NCBI RefSeq assembly: GCF_001642575.1 | Contig: NZ_LXNG01000004.1 | Span: forward strand, 1-64,000 | Source: Xanthomonas floridensis | GTDB taxonomy: Bacteria; Pseudomonadota; Gammaproteobacteria; Xanthomonadales; Xanthomonadaceae | Reading direction: 5' to 3' | Length of the DNA: 64,000 nucleotides | Shown here: in pieces, positions 1-8,603 of the stretch | Position numbering within the stretch: the first letter of the stretch is position 1 | Layout: each line of letters opens with the position of its first letter | Program-made: the position numbers and the translations under genes | The notes under the pieces: generated by a model | What the model saw: only the letters and a program-made list of their open reading frames with translations | Told to the model about the DNA's origin: nothing | The model's database searches: none

Positions 1-235
1 ATCTGCGAACCCGACCCTACACGCCGCGCACCAATGGCAAGGCCGAACGGCTGGTGCAGACCAGCCTGCGAGAATGGGCCTATGCGCGCTCCTATACCGA
101 CTCCACGCAACGCGCCAACGCCTTCCAGGGCTGGCTGCATCACTACAACTGGCATCGGCCACACGCCAGCCTCGGCTACAAACCCCCCATCTCCCGAATT
201 CCAATTCCAATGAACAACGTGGTGGGTTTACACAC
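1..235 (+). mobile_element. IS481-family insertion sequence, right-hand part (left part outside window)
   Basis: These bases are identical by eye to 33328-33562 of the complete element further right and end at the same terminal sequence, ...TTTACACAC. They are followed by CTAG (236-239), the target tetranucleotide also found at both ends of the complete copy. The left end lies before the window, so completeness cannot be judged. The orientation matches the second copy, making the two direct repeats about 33.3 kb apart. Confidence 0.92.
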
Positions 236-239
236 CTAG
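3..239 (+). CDS. IS481-family transposase, C-terminal part
   Basis: This is the end of the DDE transposase whose full copy is at 32616-33566. The visible part holds the RTNGKAER motif typical of the end of IS3/IS481 rve integrase cores, where the Glu completes the catalytic DDE triad. [16 protein letters not shown] tail follows. The stop codon TAG (237-239) is not inside the element: it is supplied by the flanking CTAG target sequence. The start is outside the window. Confidence 0.9.
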   Translation: MRTRPYTPRTNGKAERLVQTSLREWAYARSYTDSTQRANAFQGWLHHYNWHRPHASLGYKPPISRIPIPMNNVVGLHT

Positions 240-534
240 AACCGGAGCGTACGGCGTCGTGCATGCCCGTTACGCGCACCGGCCGTGCCAAGCGGTGCAT
301 GCAGGGGATCGGGAAATCGCTTCAAGCCGCGGTCTGCGGTGCTCTGCGCTTGCCGCAGCATGCGCGCAGACCGCTACGCCGGTTGTGGGGTGCCAGGCTA
401 CGGCAGTTAAGACCGGCACGTGGTCGTCAGGCGGGCGCAGTCGCTGCGCGGGGCCGCCTGCCGCATGGACATGGCGGCTGCTCCGCGCCTGTCATGTCCA
501 TCTGGCGACCGTTCACCTTGTGCCGCTGGCAGTC
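240..534. other. Non-coding stretch between IS481 end and speE
   Basis: About 295 bases lie between the insertion sequence and the 3' end of speE. I see no reading frame with protein-like composition, no RNA gene and no clear terminator. Long frames crossing it continue antisense through speE and look like GC-rich shadows. Confidence 0.5.
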
Positions 535-1392
535 TTACTCGCCCAGCGCCTTGGCCACGAACGGCGGTGCGACCAGCACGCCGGTATGCAGGTGCGCGGT
601 GTAGTACAGCGTCTCGAAGCCCTTGGCTTGCGCGGCGTCCTGGCGGAAGGCGAAATCGGCCTTGGCCTGCTTGCTGGCCATGGTCACGCTCCACCAGCCG
701 GTGGGGTAGCACGGCTGCGGGAACGGCAGGGTCTTGAACGACTGGAAGCCGGCCTTGCCCATTTCGGTGCGCATTTCGTTGATCAGGTCCAGCAGCGCCA
801 GCGGCGATTCGGACTGCTGCACCAGGATCCCGTCGTCCTTCAGCGCCCTGAAGCAGCTCTCGTAGAAGGCCTTGTTGAACAGGCCTTCGGCCGGGCCTAC
901 CGGGTCGGTGGAATCGACGATCACGATATCCACGCTGCCGGCCGGGCAATTGGCCATGTAGGCCACGCCGTCGTCGAACAGCAGCTCGGCGCGCGCGTCG
1001 TGATTGGAATCGCACAGCTCGGGGAAATACTTCTCCGACATGCGGGTGACCTGCTCGTCGATATCGCACTGGGTGGCGCTTTCCACGCCCGGGTGCTTGA
1101 GCACCTCGCGCAGCGTGCCGCAGTCGCCGCCGCCGATGATCACCACGCGCTTGGGCGCAGGGTGGGTGAACAGCGCCGGGTGGCTGATCATCTCGTGATA
1201 GAAGAAATTGTCGCGGCTGGTGAGCATCACCGCGCCGTCGATGAGCATCAGCTTGCCCCAATCGGTGGTCTGGTAGATCTCGATCTTCTGGAACGGGGAC
1301 TGCACCTCGTCCAGCTTGCCGCTGATCCGGAAGCCGATGGCCGACCCGGTGGGCTGGAAGTGTTCGATGTACCAGTTGTCGTTGGTGCTCAT
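535..1392 (-). CDS. speE: Spermidine synthase (polyamine aminopropyltransferase)
   Basis: The 285-residue cytosolic enzyme transfers the aminopropyl group of decarboxylated S-adenosylmethionine to putrescine, giving spermidine. The sequence shows the Rossmann-type cofactor motif GGGDCGTLREVLKH near residues 87-100, the acidic DSTDPVGPA segment near 160 with the catalytic Asp, and the spermidine-synthase N-terminal beta domain. Its length is normal for the bacterial family. It is divergent from speA, arginine decarboxylase, 236 bp away, so the pair covers arginine to agmatine and putrescine to spermidine. The start is the ATG opening MSTNDNWYIEHF. I am sure of the family. Confidence 0.96.
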   Translation of the reverse strand: MSTNDNWYIEHFQPTGSAIGFRISGKLDEVQSPFQKIEIYQTTDWGKLMLIDGAVMLTSRDNFFYHEMISHPALFTHPAPKRVVIIGGGDCGTLREVLKHPGVESATQCDIDEQVTRMSEKYFPELCDSNHDARAELLFDDGVAYMANCPAGSVDIVIVDSTDPVGPAEGLFNKAFYESCFRALKDDGILVQQSESPLALLDLINEMRTEMGKAGFQSFKTLPFPQPCYPTGWWSVTMASKQAKADFAFRQDAAQAKGFETLYYTAHLHTGVLVAPPFVAKALGE

Positions 1393-1425
1393 GCGGACGT
1401 CCTAATCGAAAAGAAGCGGGCGGTT

Positions 1426-1460
1426 CCTTCTCCCGGCGGGAGAAGGTGGCGCGTAGCGCC
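1426..1460. repeat. REP-like double hairpin in the speE/speA intergenic region
   Basis: A perfect hairpin with arms CCTTCTCCCG/CGGGAGAAGG and a one-base loop (1426-1446) is followed at once by a second one, GGCGC-gta-GCGCC (1448-1460), then GGATGAGGG. From memory this composite is a common dispersed intergenic repeat of xanthomonads. Here it separates the divergent speE and speA. It could act as an mRNA 5' structure, but nothing here shows a function. Confidence 0.7.
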
Positions 1461-1628
1461 GGATGAGGGTCGGGCGCAGCCGCGTGCAGCCAAATTGCGC
1501 GGCGGCTGACCCTTGCTCGGCCCCGATCCGACCAGGAGCGGGGCGTGAAGTCGGCGCGGATTGTAACGGACCCTGCGCGTGCCAGGCGTTACACTTCACG
1601 CCCTTTTTGCCCCAGCCGAGACAACGAA

Positions 1629-3515
1629 ATGAGCGATTGGTCCCTCGACCAAGCCCGCAAGACCTACTCGATCCCGCATTGGGCCGATGGGTATTTCGAT
1701 GTGAACGCCGCCGGCCACGTGGTGGTCACCCCCACCGTCGACGGCCCATCGGTGTCGCTGCCCGAGGTCGTGGATGCCGCGCGCGCGGCTGGCGCCAAGC
1801 TGCCGCTGCTGGTGCGCTTCCCGGACATCCTGGGCCAGCGGCTGGGCAAGCTGCAGGCGGCCTTTGCGCAGGCGCAATCGGAGTGGGACTACGCCGGCGG
1901 CTACACGGCCGTGTACCCGATCAAGGTCAACCAGCATCGCGGCGTGGCCGGCACGCTGGCCAGCCACCACGGCGATGGCTTCGGCCTGGAGGCCGGCAGC
2001 AAGCCGGAGCTGATGGCGGTGCTGGCGCTGTCGCGTCCGGGCGGGCTGATCGTCTGCAATGGCTACAAGGACCGCGAATACATCCGCCTGGCGCTGATCG
2101 GCCGCAAGCTGGGCCTGCAGACCTTCATCGTCATCGAAAAGCCGTCCGAGCTGACCCTGGTGCTGGAAGAGGCACGCGCGCTGGACGTCAAGCCGGGCCT
2201 GGGCGTGCGCATGCGCCTGGCCTCGCTGGGCGCGGGCAAATGGCAGAACAGCGGTGGCGACAAGGCCAAATTCGGGCTGTCGCCGCGCCAGGTGCTGGAC
2301 CTGTGGAAGACGCTGCGCGACACCGAATACGCCGACAGCCTGAACCTGCTGCATTTCCACATGGGCTCGCAGATCTCCAACGTGCGCGACATCGCCAATG
2401 GCATGCGCGAGGCCACGCGCTATTTCGTGGAGCTCTCGCGCCTGGGCGCCAAGATCAGCCATGTGGACGTGGGCGGCGGCCTGGGCATCGACTACGAAGG
2501 CACGCGCTCGCGCAGCTATTGCTCGATCAACTACGGCCTGCATTCGTACGCCAGCAATATCGTGCAGCCGCTGGCCAGCGCTTGCGAGGAACACGGCCTG
2601 ACCCCGCCGCGCATCGTCACCGAATGCGGCCGCGCAATGACCGCGCACCACGCGGTGCTGATCGCCAACGTGTCCGAAGTGGAGCAGGCGCCGGAAGGCC
2701 GCGTGCCGGATGCGCACGACGACGAGCCGGCGGCGATCCGCCACCTGCGCGAGATCCACGACGAGCTCGACGTGCGCCCGGCAGTGGAACTGTTCCAGGA
2801 AGCCCAGCACTTCCATGCCGAGGGCCTGAGCGCCTACGCGCTGGGCCAGATCGACCTGACCCACCGCGCACGCATCGACGATTTGTTCTATGCCATCGCC
2901 CACGGGGTGCGCGCGCGCCTGAGCTTCGACGAGAAGAGCCACCGCCCGGTGCTGGATGAGCTCAACGAGCGGCTGGTGGACAAGTACTTCGTCAACTTCA
3001 GCGTGTTCGAGTCGATCCCGGATGTGTGGGCGATCGATCAGGTGTTCCCGATCGTGCCGATCGAACGCCTGAACGAAGCGCCGCAGCGGCGCGGCATCAT
3101 CGCCGACATGACCTGCGATTCGGACGGCATGGTCAAGACCTATGTCGAGAACGAAAGCCTGGACAGCTCGCTGCCGCTGCACACCTTGAATGCGGGTGAG
3201 AGCTATCGCATCGGTTTCTTCCTGGTCGGTGCCTACCAGGAAATCCTGGGCGATATCCATAACCTATTCGGCGACACCGATGCGGTGGAAGTGGCCGTGG
3301 ATGGCGCCGGATATCGCATCGTGCAGCAGCGTCGCGGCGATACCACCGATGTGATGCTCGATTACGTGGGCTATCAGCTGGACACGTTGCGCGCGACCTA
3401 TGCCGAGCGCATCGCCGCCGCGCAGCTGCCGCCGGAGCGCGCGCAGGAACTGAGCCAGGCGCTGGAAGCCGGGCTGACCGGCTACACCTATCTGTCCGAC
3501 GAACCCTTGGGCTGA
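1629..3515 (+). CDS. speA: Biosynthetic arginine decarboxylase
   Basis: The 628-residue PLP enzyme of fold type III decarboxylates arginine to agmatine, the first step of the arginine-to-putrescine route. The PLP lysine lies in YPIKVNQH near residue 99. HFHMGSQISNVRDI and DVGGGLGIDY form the barrel core, and the C-terminal domain carries CDSDGMVKTY, with the active-site Cys-Asp of the family. Length matches SpeA (about 630 residues), not the shorter LysA or SpeC types. The start is the ATG giving MSDWSLDQARKTYSIPHW, where SpeA similarity begins; an upstream in-frame ATG at 1545 adds low-quality sequence and was not used. It is divergent from speE. Confidence 0.96.
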   Translation: MSDWSLDQARKTYSIPHWADGYFDVNAAGHVVVTPTVDGPSVSLPEVVDAARAAGAKLPLLVRFPDILGQRLGKLQAAFAQAQSEWDYAGGYTAVYPIKVNQHRGVAGTLASHHGDGFGLEAGSKPELMAVLALSRPGGLIVCNGYKDREYIRLALIGRKLGLQTFIVIEKPSELTLVLEEARALDVKPGLGVRMRLASLGAGKWQNSGGDKAKFGLSPRQVLDLWKTLRDTEYADSLNLLHFHMGSQISNVRDIANGMREATRYFVELSRLGAKISHVDVGGGLGIDYEGTRSRSYCSINYGLHSYASNIVQPLASACEEHGLTPPRIVTECGRAMTAHHAVLIANVSEVEQAPEGRVPDAHDDEPAAIRHLREIHDELDVRPAVELFQEAQHFHAEGLSAYALGQIDLTHRARIDDLFYAIAHGVRARLSFDEKSHRPVLDELNERLVDKYFVNFSVFESIPDVWAIDQVFPIVPIERLNEAPQRRGIIADMTCDSDGMVKTYVENESLDSSLPLHTLNAGESYRIGFFLVGAYQEILGDIHNLFGDTDAVEVAVDGAGYRIVQQRRGDTTDVMLDYVGYQLDTLRATYAERIAAAQLPPERAQELSQALEAGLTGYTYLSDEPLG

Positions 3516-3885
3516 TGCACGCCGCGCGCTGCGGGCCAGTGCTGCAGCGCGCTGATCTTGTGTCAGGCGCTCCGCCTCATGGGGCAAGGGGTGAATCGCG
3601 CAGGGCGCTGGCTCGCGACACTGCCCAACGGCGCAGTGCGGCGACCGCCATTCGCCGCGTCGTACTCGATCCTCACCGCATCCGCATCCGTAGCCGCCAG
3701 GCACGCCATCGTCCGGCTCTGGATGCCGCAGCTGTGCCTGTGTCTGCCACGCTCAGCCACAACAGACGCCAGCGGTCTGCAGAGCGCCACATCAGCAAAA
3801 CGCAGCGATGCTTCACGCCGATGACAAACGGGCGACGCTTGCATGATCGTGCGACCACCGGCAGCGTTGCTGCAGAAAACGCCAT

Positions 3886-3960
3886 GTTTCATGCGGTGAT
3901 CTGCACAATAAGCAGGCGTATCAACGACGGCGTGCGCAATGGTCTTATGCGTTGCAAGCA
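3886..3960. repeat. Degenerate repeat unit A
   Basis: This segment (TTTCATGCGGTGATCTGCAC ... GGTCTTATGCGTTGCAAG) resembles 4062-4143 at roughly two thirds of positions by eye, with shared blocks GCAGGC-TATCAACG, TGGTCTTA-GCG and GTTGCAAG. The two units start 176 bp apart. Translated, both read MF[HY]AVI-T---R-IN, so they may be relics of a duplicated small coding sequence or of a mobile repeat. Confidence 0.5.
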
Positions 3961-4061
3961 TCGACGTGCTTGCGAACGCCGCATCCTATCCATCATTGCG
4001 CCAATGAAAGTAGTACCTGATGCGCTGGGGTTGCAGATAGGCGCGTCGCCAAAGCCCGCTT

Positions 4062-4143
4062 GTTTTACGCAGTGATTCGCACGAAATGCAGGCCTATCAA
4101 CGCTGCCGGCCACACTGGTCTTACGCGTGGCGTTCGTTGCAAG
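4062..4143. repeat. Degenerate repeat unit B
   Basis: Partner of the unit at 3886-3960, with an insertion of about six bases before the shared GTTGCAAG end. No third clear copy was found in this intergenic region. Confidence 0.5.
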
Positions 4144-4314
4144 TCACGCGATAAGCACCGCGTCCGTTCGCTGCCGGGGCGCAGCGCGGTTGCGTATTGG
4201 ATACTGTATTTGCGGTGTTTTCCTGCAATGCGCAGCGGTGTCGCATCGCATCTGCCCGCAGCTATGCATCGAGAACACTAGTTGAAATCACACTTCGGTT
4301 AAAAAATTTTACAC

Positions 4315-4333
4315 ATCACGCGCATTTCGTGAT
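4315..4333. promoter_or_regulatory. Hairpin/dyad ahead of the NRPS gene, followed by a T run
   Basis: ATCACG-N7-CGTGAT is a perfect six-base dyad, directly followed by TTTT, inside the most AT-rich stretch of this region. It could be a weak intrinsic terminator for upstream transcription or an operator. It lies about 280 bp before the NRPS start. Confidence 0.4.
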
Positions 4334-4376
4334 TTTTGCACGGTTCTGTCCTCGGACGAATTGTTAGTGTTTGTTT

Positions 4377-4396
4377 AACTTGTCGGGATACAAGTT
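4377..4396. promoter_or_regulatory. Candidate operator: AACTTGT-N6-ACAAGTT
   Basis: A perfect 7-bp inverted repeat spaced by six bases, giving a 20-bp dyad with half-site centres 13 bp apart. That is suitable for a dimeric helix-turn-helix repressor. It sits 220 bp upstream of the NRPS start, in AT-rich DNA. No regulator gene is adjacent, so the binding protein is unknown. Confidence 0.5.
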
Positions 4397-4616
4397 GCTC
4401 CAATCAGACATTTGCACAATCGGGGTTTCGATGGTGCCTGTCGCTTCGTAGTGCGTGTCCATTGTGCGTGTCCACTGCGGATTGCCGGCTTCTGCCGACA
4501 GTCGACGGTGTTTTCTATCTCGCGTTTCATTACCAAGTGCTGATCCGGCGTCACTTTGACCGCAACGCGGCCAAGTCGCTCCGGGCGACCGCGCGCCATA
4601 CAAAAGGATGCTTGCA

Positions 4617-7600
4617 ATGCACGCCGATGCCGCCCCCCTGGTTCCCTTGACCCGAGCGCAACGCGGCCTGTGGGTGGCCAGCAAGTTGCATACCGACAAC
4701 ACCTTGATGTTGTCCGAAGCACTGGAAATGTTCGGTCCGCTGGACCCTGCGCTATTGGTCCGCGCCACGTTGCAGCTGGCGCGCGAGTTCGACACGCTGC
4801 GGCTGTGCATCGTGGAGCACGACGGCGTGCCGCGGCAGGTGATCCTGCCCGAGTACACCGCGCCGGTTCCCTACTTCAACGTCAGCGAAGATCCCGCGCC
4901 GCGCAATGCCGCCGAGCACTGGGTGGACGAACAAATCCGTCAACCGGAAGACCTGGAGCATGGGCCGTTATGGCATTGCGCGGTGTTCCGGCTCGGCGAG
5001 GATCACCATATGTGGGTGCAGTGCGTGAGCCATCTGGTGATGGATGGCTATTGCGCCTCGATCATGATGCAGCGCATGTCGGTGCTGTATAACGCCTACG
5101 CCGCAGACGTGGAGCCGGAGCCCGCGGATTACGGCAGTGCGTTGTCGCTGGTGGAGATGGAGCAGCAGTACCGCGCCTCCGACCGCTTCCAGCGCGATCG
5201 CGATTTTTGGATGCAGCAGCTGGCCGATCTGCCGCCACCGGCAACCCTGGCGCGCCCCGGCAACCATCTCTCCACCGGGCTATTGCGCGGCACCGGGCAG
5301 TTTTCGCCGCAGCAGGTGGTGCGCCTGCGCGCGATGGGCAAGGACTACGGCGCCAGCCTGCCGCAGATGCTGATCTCGCTGATCGCCGCCTATTACTACC
5401 GCTGCACCGGTGCCGAAGATCTGGTGCTGGCGATGCCGGTGACCGGCCGCATCAATGCACGCTACCGCCAGACTGCCGGGCTGGTGGCCAATGTGATTTC
5501 GCTGCGCCTGAAGATGGACCCGCAGCAGCCGATCCATGCGTTGTTCGCGCAGGTCGCCTCGGTGGTCAGGCATGCCTTGCGGCATCAGCAATATCGCTTC
5601 GAGGACGTACGTCGCGACATCGGCATGTTCGGCATCGACCAGAAGTTCGCCCGCCTGGCGGTCAATATCGAAGCCTTCGATTACGCGCTGCGCTTTGGCG
5701 AGGCGTATGCGATACCGCATAACCTGTGCAACGGCCCGGCCGACGATCTGACCATCTTCTGCTACGAGCGCGGCGACGGCGCGGCCCTGCGCTTCGATCT
5801 GGATGCCAATCCGGCGTTGTACGACAGCGACGAGCTGGCCGAACACTGCCGTCGCCTGGCCCATCTGGCCGATGTCGTGCTGGCGAACCCGGCATGCGCG
5901 CTGGGTGAAGTGGATGTGCTGGGCGAGGAAGAGCGCCGCCGGTTGCTGCACACCTGGAATCACACCGCCGCAGCGCTGCCGGAACCGGCCACGTTGTTGC
6001 ACGGCATGTTGCAGCGTGCCGAGACGATGCCTGCGGCCGTTGTCGTGCACTACGAAAACCGCACGCTGGATTACGCCACGCTGTGCGAGCTCGCTTCGCG
6101 GATCGCTGCGCAATGGGTGGCCGACGGGGTGCGCCCTGGCGATGTGGTCGCTGTCGCGTTGCCGCGCAGCGAGCATCTGTTGGTGGCCTTGCTGGCCATC
6201 ATGTGGAGCGGCGCGGCCTACCTGCCGCTGGACCCGGAAAGCCCGGCGGCGCGCAATCGGCAGATGCTCAACGATTCCGGCGCCATTGCGCTGGTCTGCG
6301 AGCCGGCATTGTGCGAGCGCTATCTGCTCGGCGGCATGGTCTGGCTGGACCCGCGCCCGGCGCATCTGCCAGCGGCGATCGACCCGTTGGCGACTCCGGA
6401 TGGGACGGCGTATGTGCTGTACACCTCCGGCTCCACCGGCACGCCCAAGGGCGTGGAGATCAGCCATCGCAACCTGTTCAATTTCCTGCATGCGATGGAA
6501 CACGAGCTGGCGTTGCGTCCGCGCGACCGCGTGCTGGCGGTCACCACCATCACCTTCGACATCGCCGGGCTGGAGCTGTATCTGCCGTTGCTGGTGGGTG
6601 CGCGCGTGGTCATCGCGCCGGCTGGCATCAGTCATGACCCGCGCGGTCTCTCGCGCTTGATCGTCCACGAGCAGATCAGCCTGGTGCAGGCGACGCCGTC
6701 GCTGTGGCGCATCCTGCTGGCCAATCAGGATCTGGCCCTGGATCGCATCCATGCGCTGGTCGGCGGCGAGGCCTTGGTGCCCGAGTTGGCGACGCACTTG
6801 TTGAGCCGGGTCGGGCGCCTGACCCAGTTGTACGGGCCGACCGAAACCACCATCTGGTCGACCATCATGCCGCTGCAGTTGACCGATGCGGCGGCACCGC
6901 CGATCGGCAGACCGCTGCTCAACACACGCGTCTATGTGCTGGATGCGCAGCGGCAGCCGTTGCCGACCGGCGCGATCGGCGAGCTGTATATCGGCGGTGT
7001 CGGTGTCGCCAAGGGCTATCGCGGCAAGCGGCAGCTCACCAGCGAGCGTTTCCTGCGCGATCCGTTCGCCGACGACGGCAGCACCATGTACCGCACCGGC
7101 GACCGCGTGCGTCAGCGCCGCGACGGCCTGCTGGAATTCATCGGCCGCGCCGATGCGCAATTGAAGATCCGCGGCCACCGCGTGGAGCCGGCGGAAATCG
7201 AAAACGCATTGCTGCTGCATGCACAGGTGGCGCAGGTGGCGGTGGTTGCGCACAGCGATGGCGACAACGCCGTGCAGCTGCTCGCCTACGTGGTGGGCAA
7301 GCATGGCAACACGCCGTCGAGCGAGCTGCTGCGCGCCCATCTGCAACAGCGCTTGCCCGCCTCGATGATTCCAAGCCTGTGGATGCCATTGCCGGCGTTG
7401 CCGCTGACGGCCAATGGCAAGCTGGACCGCCGCGCCTTGCCTGCGCCGGGCGCGTTGCCCCAGCGCGCGCATGTGGCGCCGCGTGACGCGCTCGAACATC
7501 AGCTGGCGGACCTGCTGCAGGAGGTGCTGGGCATCGAGGTGGTGGGGGTGGACGATAATTTCTTCGAACTCGGTGGCGACTCGCTGCGCGCGGCAGAAAT

Positions 7601-8603
7601 GGCGGCGCGCTTCCCGCAACTGTTCGGCGTGGAGCTACCGCTGGGCGCGCTGTTCCATGCGCCGACGATTGCCGGCCTGTCGGAGGTGATCAAACGCAGC
7701 GCGCAGGCACCGAACGACCCGCTGAGCGTGCTGCTGCCGATGCGCGCAGGCAGCGCCGGCGCCACGCCGTTGTTCTGCATCCATCCGGTCATCGGCCTGG
7801 GCTGGTCGTATCTCACCCTGCTCGGCCAGCTCGATCCGCAGTGGCCGGTGTACGCATTGCAGTCGCCGGCATTGAGCGACCCGCAGCATCGCCCGGACAG
7901 CATCGAGGCGATCGCCCGCGATTATCTGGCGCGTCTGCGCAGCGTGCAGCCGCATGGACCGTATCGTTTGATGGGCTGGTCGTTGGGCGGTCTGATCGCG
8001 CACGCCATGGCCGCCGAATTGCATGACCTGGGCGAACAGGTCGAGTTGCTGGCGATGCTCGACAGCTACCCGCATCTGGAACAGGCCGCCGCGCTGCCCG
8101 AAGCGGAAAACGTGCGTGCATCGGTGCATGCGCTGGGGCTGACGCTGGCGCACGACCAACCGATGCCGACCACGGTGGCGCAGCTGGCCAGCCTGTTGTG
8201 CGATCACTACGGGCTGACCACCGTGCCGGCGGTGCGGCAGTTGCTGGAGCACCGCCCCACGCTGCTGGACGACCTGGGCGCAGTGACCCAGCATCACCTG
8301 CACCTGGCGCGACGCCACCGGCCGCGGGCCTTGAATCAGGATGTGCTGTTCGTCGAAGCCAGCGTGCGCATGAGCTCCGGTGGCGACGAGGCGCAATGGG
8401 TGGACTACCGGCCGCAGGCATGGCGTCCGTATGTGCGCACGCTGCATCTGCACGCACTGGACAGCGATCACCACTCGATGCTGTCGGCCGCTCACTCGGC
8501 AACGCTGTGTGCGCTGCTGCACCAGGCCAGTGCACAGGTGTCGCAGCGCGACGCCAGCATCGCCAGCGCCAGTGCCAACGACGGGGTAGCCGAATATGCC
8601 TGA
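4617..8603 (+). CDS. One-module non-ribosomal peptide synthetase (C-A-T-TE)
   Basis: A complete stand-alone module of 1328 residues. The condensation domain spans about 5-430, with SHLVMDG (catalytic second His near 139; the first His of HHxxxDG is Ser). The adenylation domain spans about 450-940, with YTSGSTGTPKG, FDIAGLEL (Asp near 648), YGPTETT, YRTGD and the A10 lysine in TANGKLDR. The carrier domain has FFELGGDSL (phosphopantetheine Ser near 989), and the thioesterase has GWSLGG (Ser near 1122). Reading the ten specificity positions gives D-I-L-Q-V-G-L-I-W-K, one change from the recalled glycine code DILQLGLIWK. ATG 4617 is preferred over 4608 because AAGG (4604-4607) is correctly spaced only for 4617. 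The frame overlaps the glycosyltransferase gene by 8 bases. An N-terminal C domain suggests acyl-initiated or in-trans condensation. The product is unknown. Confidence 0.9.
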   Translation: MHADAAPLVPLTRAQRGLWVASKLHTDNTLMLSEALEMFGPLDPALLVRATLQLAREFDTLRLCIVEHDGVPRQVILPEYTAPVPYFNVSEDPAPRNAAEHWVDEQIRQPEDLEHGPLWHCAVFRLGEDHHMWVQCVSHLVMDGYCASIMMQRMSVLYNAYAADVEPEPADYGSALSLVEMEQQYRASDRFQRDRDFWMQQLADLPPPATLARPGNHLSTGLLRGTGQFSPQQVVRLRAMGKDYGASLPQMLISLIAAYYYRCTGAEDLVLAMPVTGRINARYRQTAGLVANVISLRLKMDPQQPIHALFAQVASVVRHALRHQQYRFEDVRRDIGMFGIDQKFARLAVNIEAFDYALRFGEAYAIPHNLCNGPADDLTIFCYERGDGAALRFDLDANPALYDSDELAEHCRRLAHLADVVLANPACALGEVDVLGEEERRRLLHTWNHTAAALPEPATLLHGMLQRAETMPAAVVVHYENRTLDYATLCELASRIAAQWVADGVRPGDVVAVALPRSEHLLVALLAIMWSGAAYLPLDPESPAARNRQMLNDSGAIALVCEPALCERYLLGGMVWLDPRPAHLPAAIDPLATPDGTAYVLYTSGSTGTPKGVEISHRNLFNFLHAMEHELALRPRDRVLAVTTITFDIAGLELYLPLLVGARVVIAPAGISHDPRGLSRLIVHEQISLVQATPSLWRILLANQDLALDRIHALVGGEALVPELATHLLSRVGRLTQLYGPTETTIWSTIMPLQLTDAAAPPIGRPLLNTRVYVLDAQRQPLPTGAIGELYIGGVGVAKGYRGKRQLTSERFLRDPFADDGSTMYRTGDRVRQRRDGLLEFIGRADAQLKIRGHRVEPAEIENALLLHAQVAQVAVVAHSDGDNAVQLLAYVVGKHGNTPSSELLRAHLQQRLPASMIPSLWMPLPALPLTANGKLDRRALPAPGALPQRAHVAPRDALEHQLADLLQEVLGIEVVGVDDNFFELGGDSLRAAEMAARFPQLFGVELPLGALFHAPTIAGLSEVIKRSAQAPNDPLSVLLPMRAGSAGATPLFCIHPVIGLGWSYLTLLGQLDPQWPVYALQSPALSDPQHRPDSIEAIARDYLARLRSVQPHGPYRLMGWSLGGLIAHAMAAELHDLGEQVELLAMLDSYPHLEQAAALPEAENVRASVHALGLTLAHDQPMPTTVAQLASLLCDHYGLTTVPAVRQLLEHRPTLLDDLGAVTQHHLHLARRHRPRALNQDVLFVEASVRMSSGGDEAQWVDYRPQAWRPYVRTLHLHALDSDHHSMLSAAHSATLCALLHQASAQVSQRDASIASASANDGVAEYA

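Larger units (their letters stand above)
3516..4607. other. Long gene-poor region between speA and the NRPS gene
   Basis: Almost 1.1 kb without a believable gene. It holds two degenerate related segments (3886-3960 and 4062-4143), and its base composition becomes clearly more AT-rich near 4275-4400, where two dyads lie ahead of the NRPS. Short frames exist on both strands, but none shows a family resemblance. The likely content is decayed sequence plus the NRPS promoter. Confidence 0.55.

Noticed and set aside
259-1509. 416-codon plus-strand frame over speE
   Set aside because: It is complementary to a clear spermidine synthase, and its composition is shadow-like.
3515-4075. 186-codon frame after speA
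   Set aside because: It starts at the speA stop, its composition is Arg-rich and irregular, and the only notable part is the degenerate repeat; not supported as a gene.
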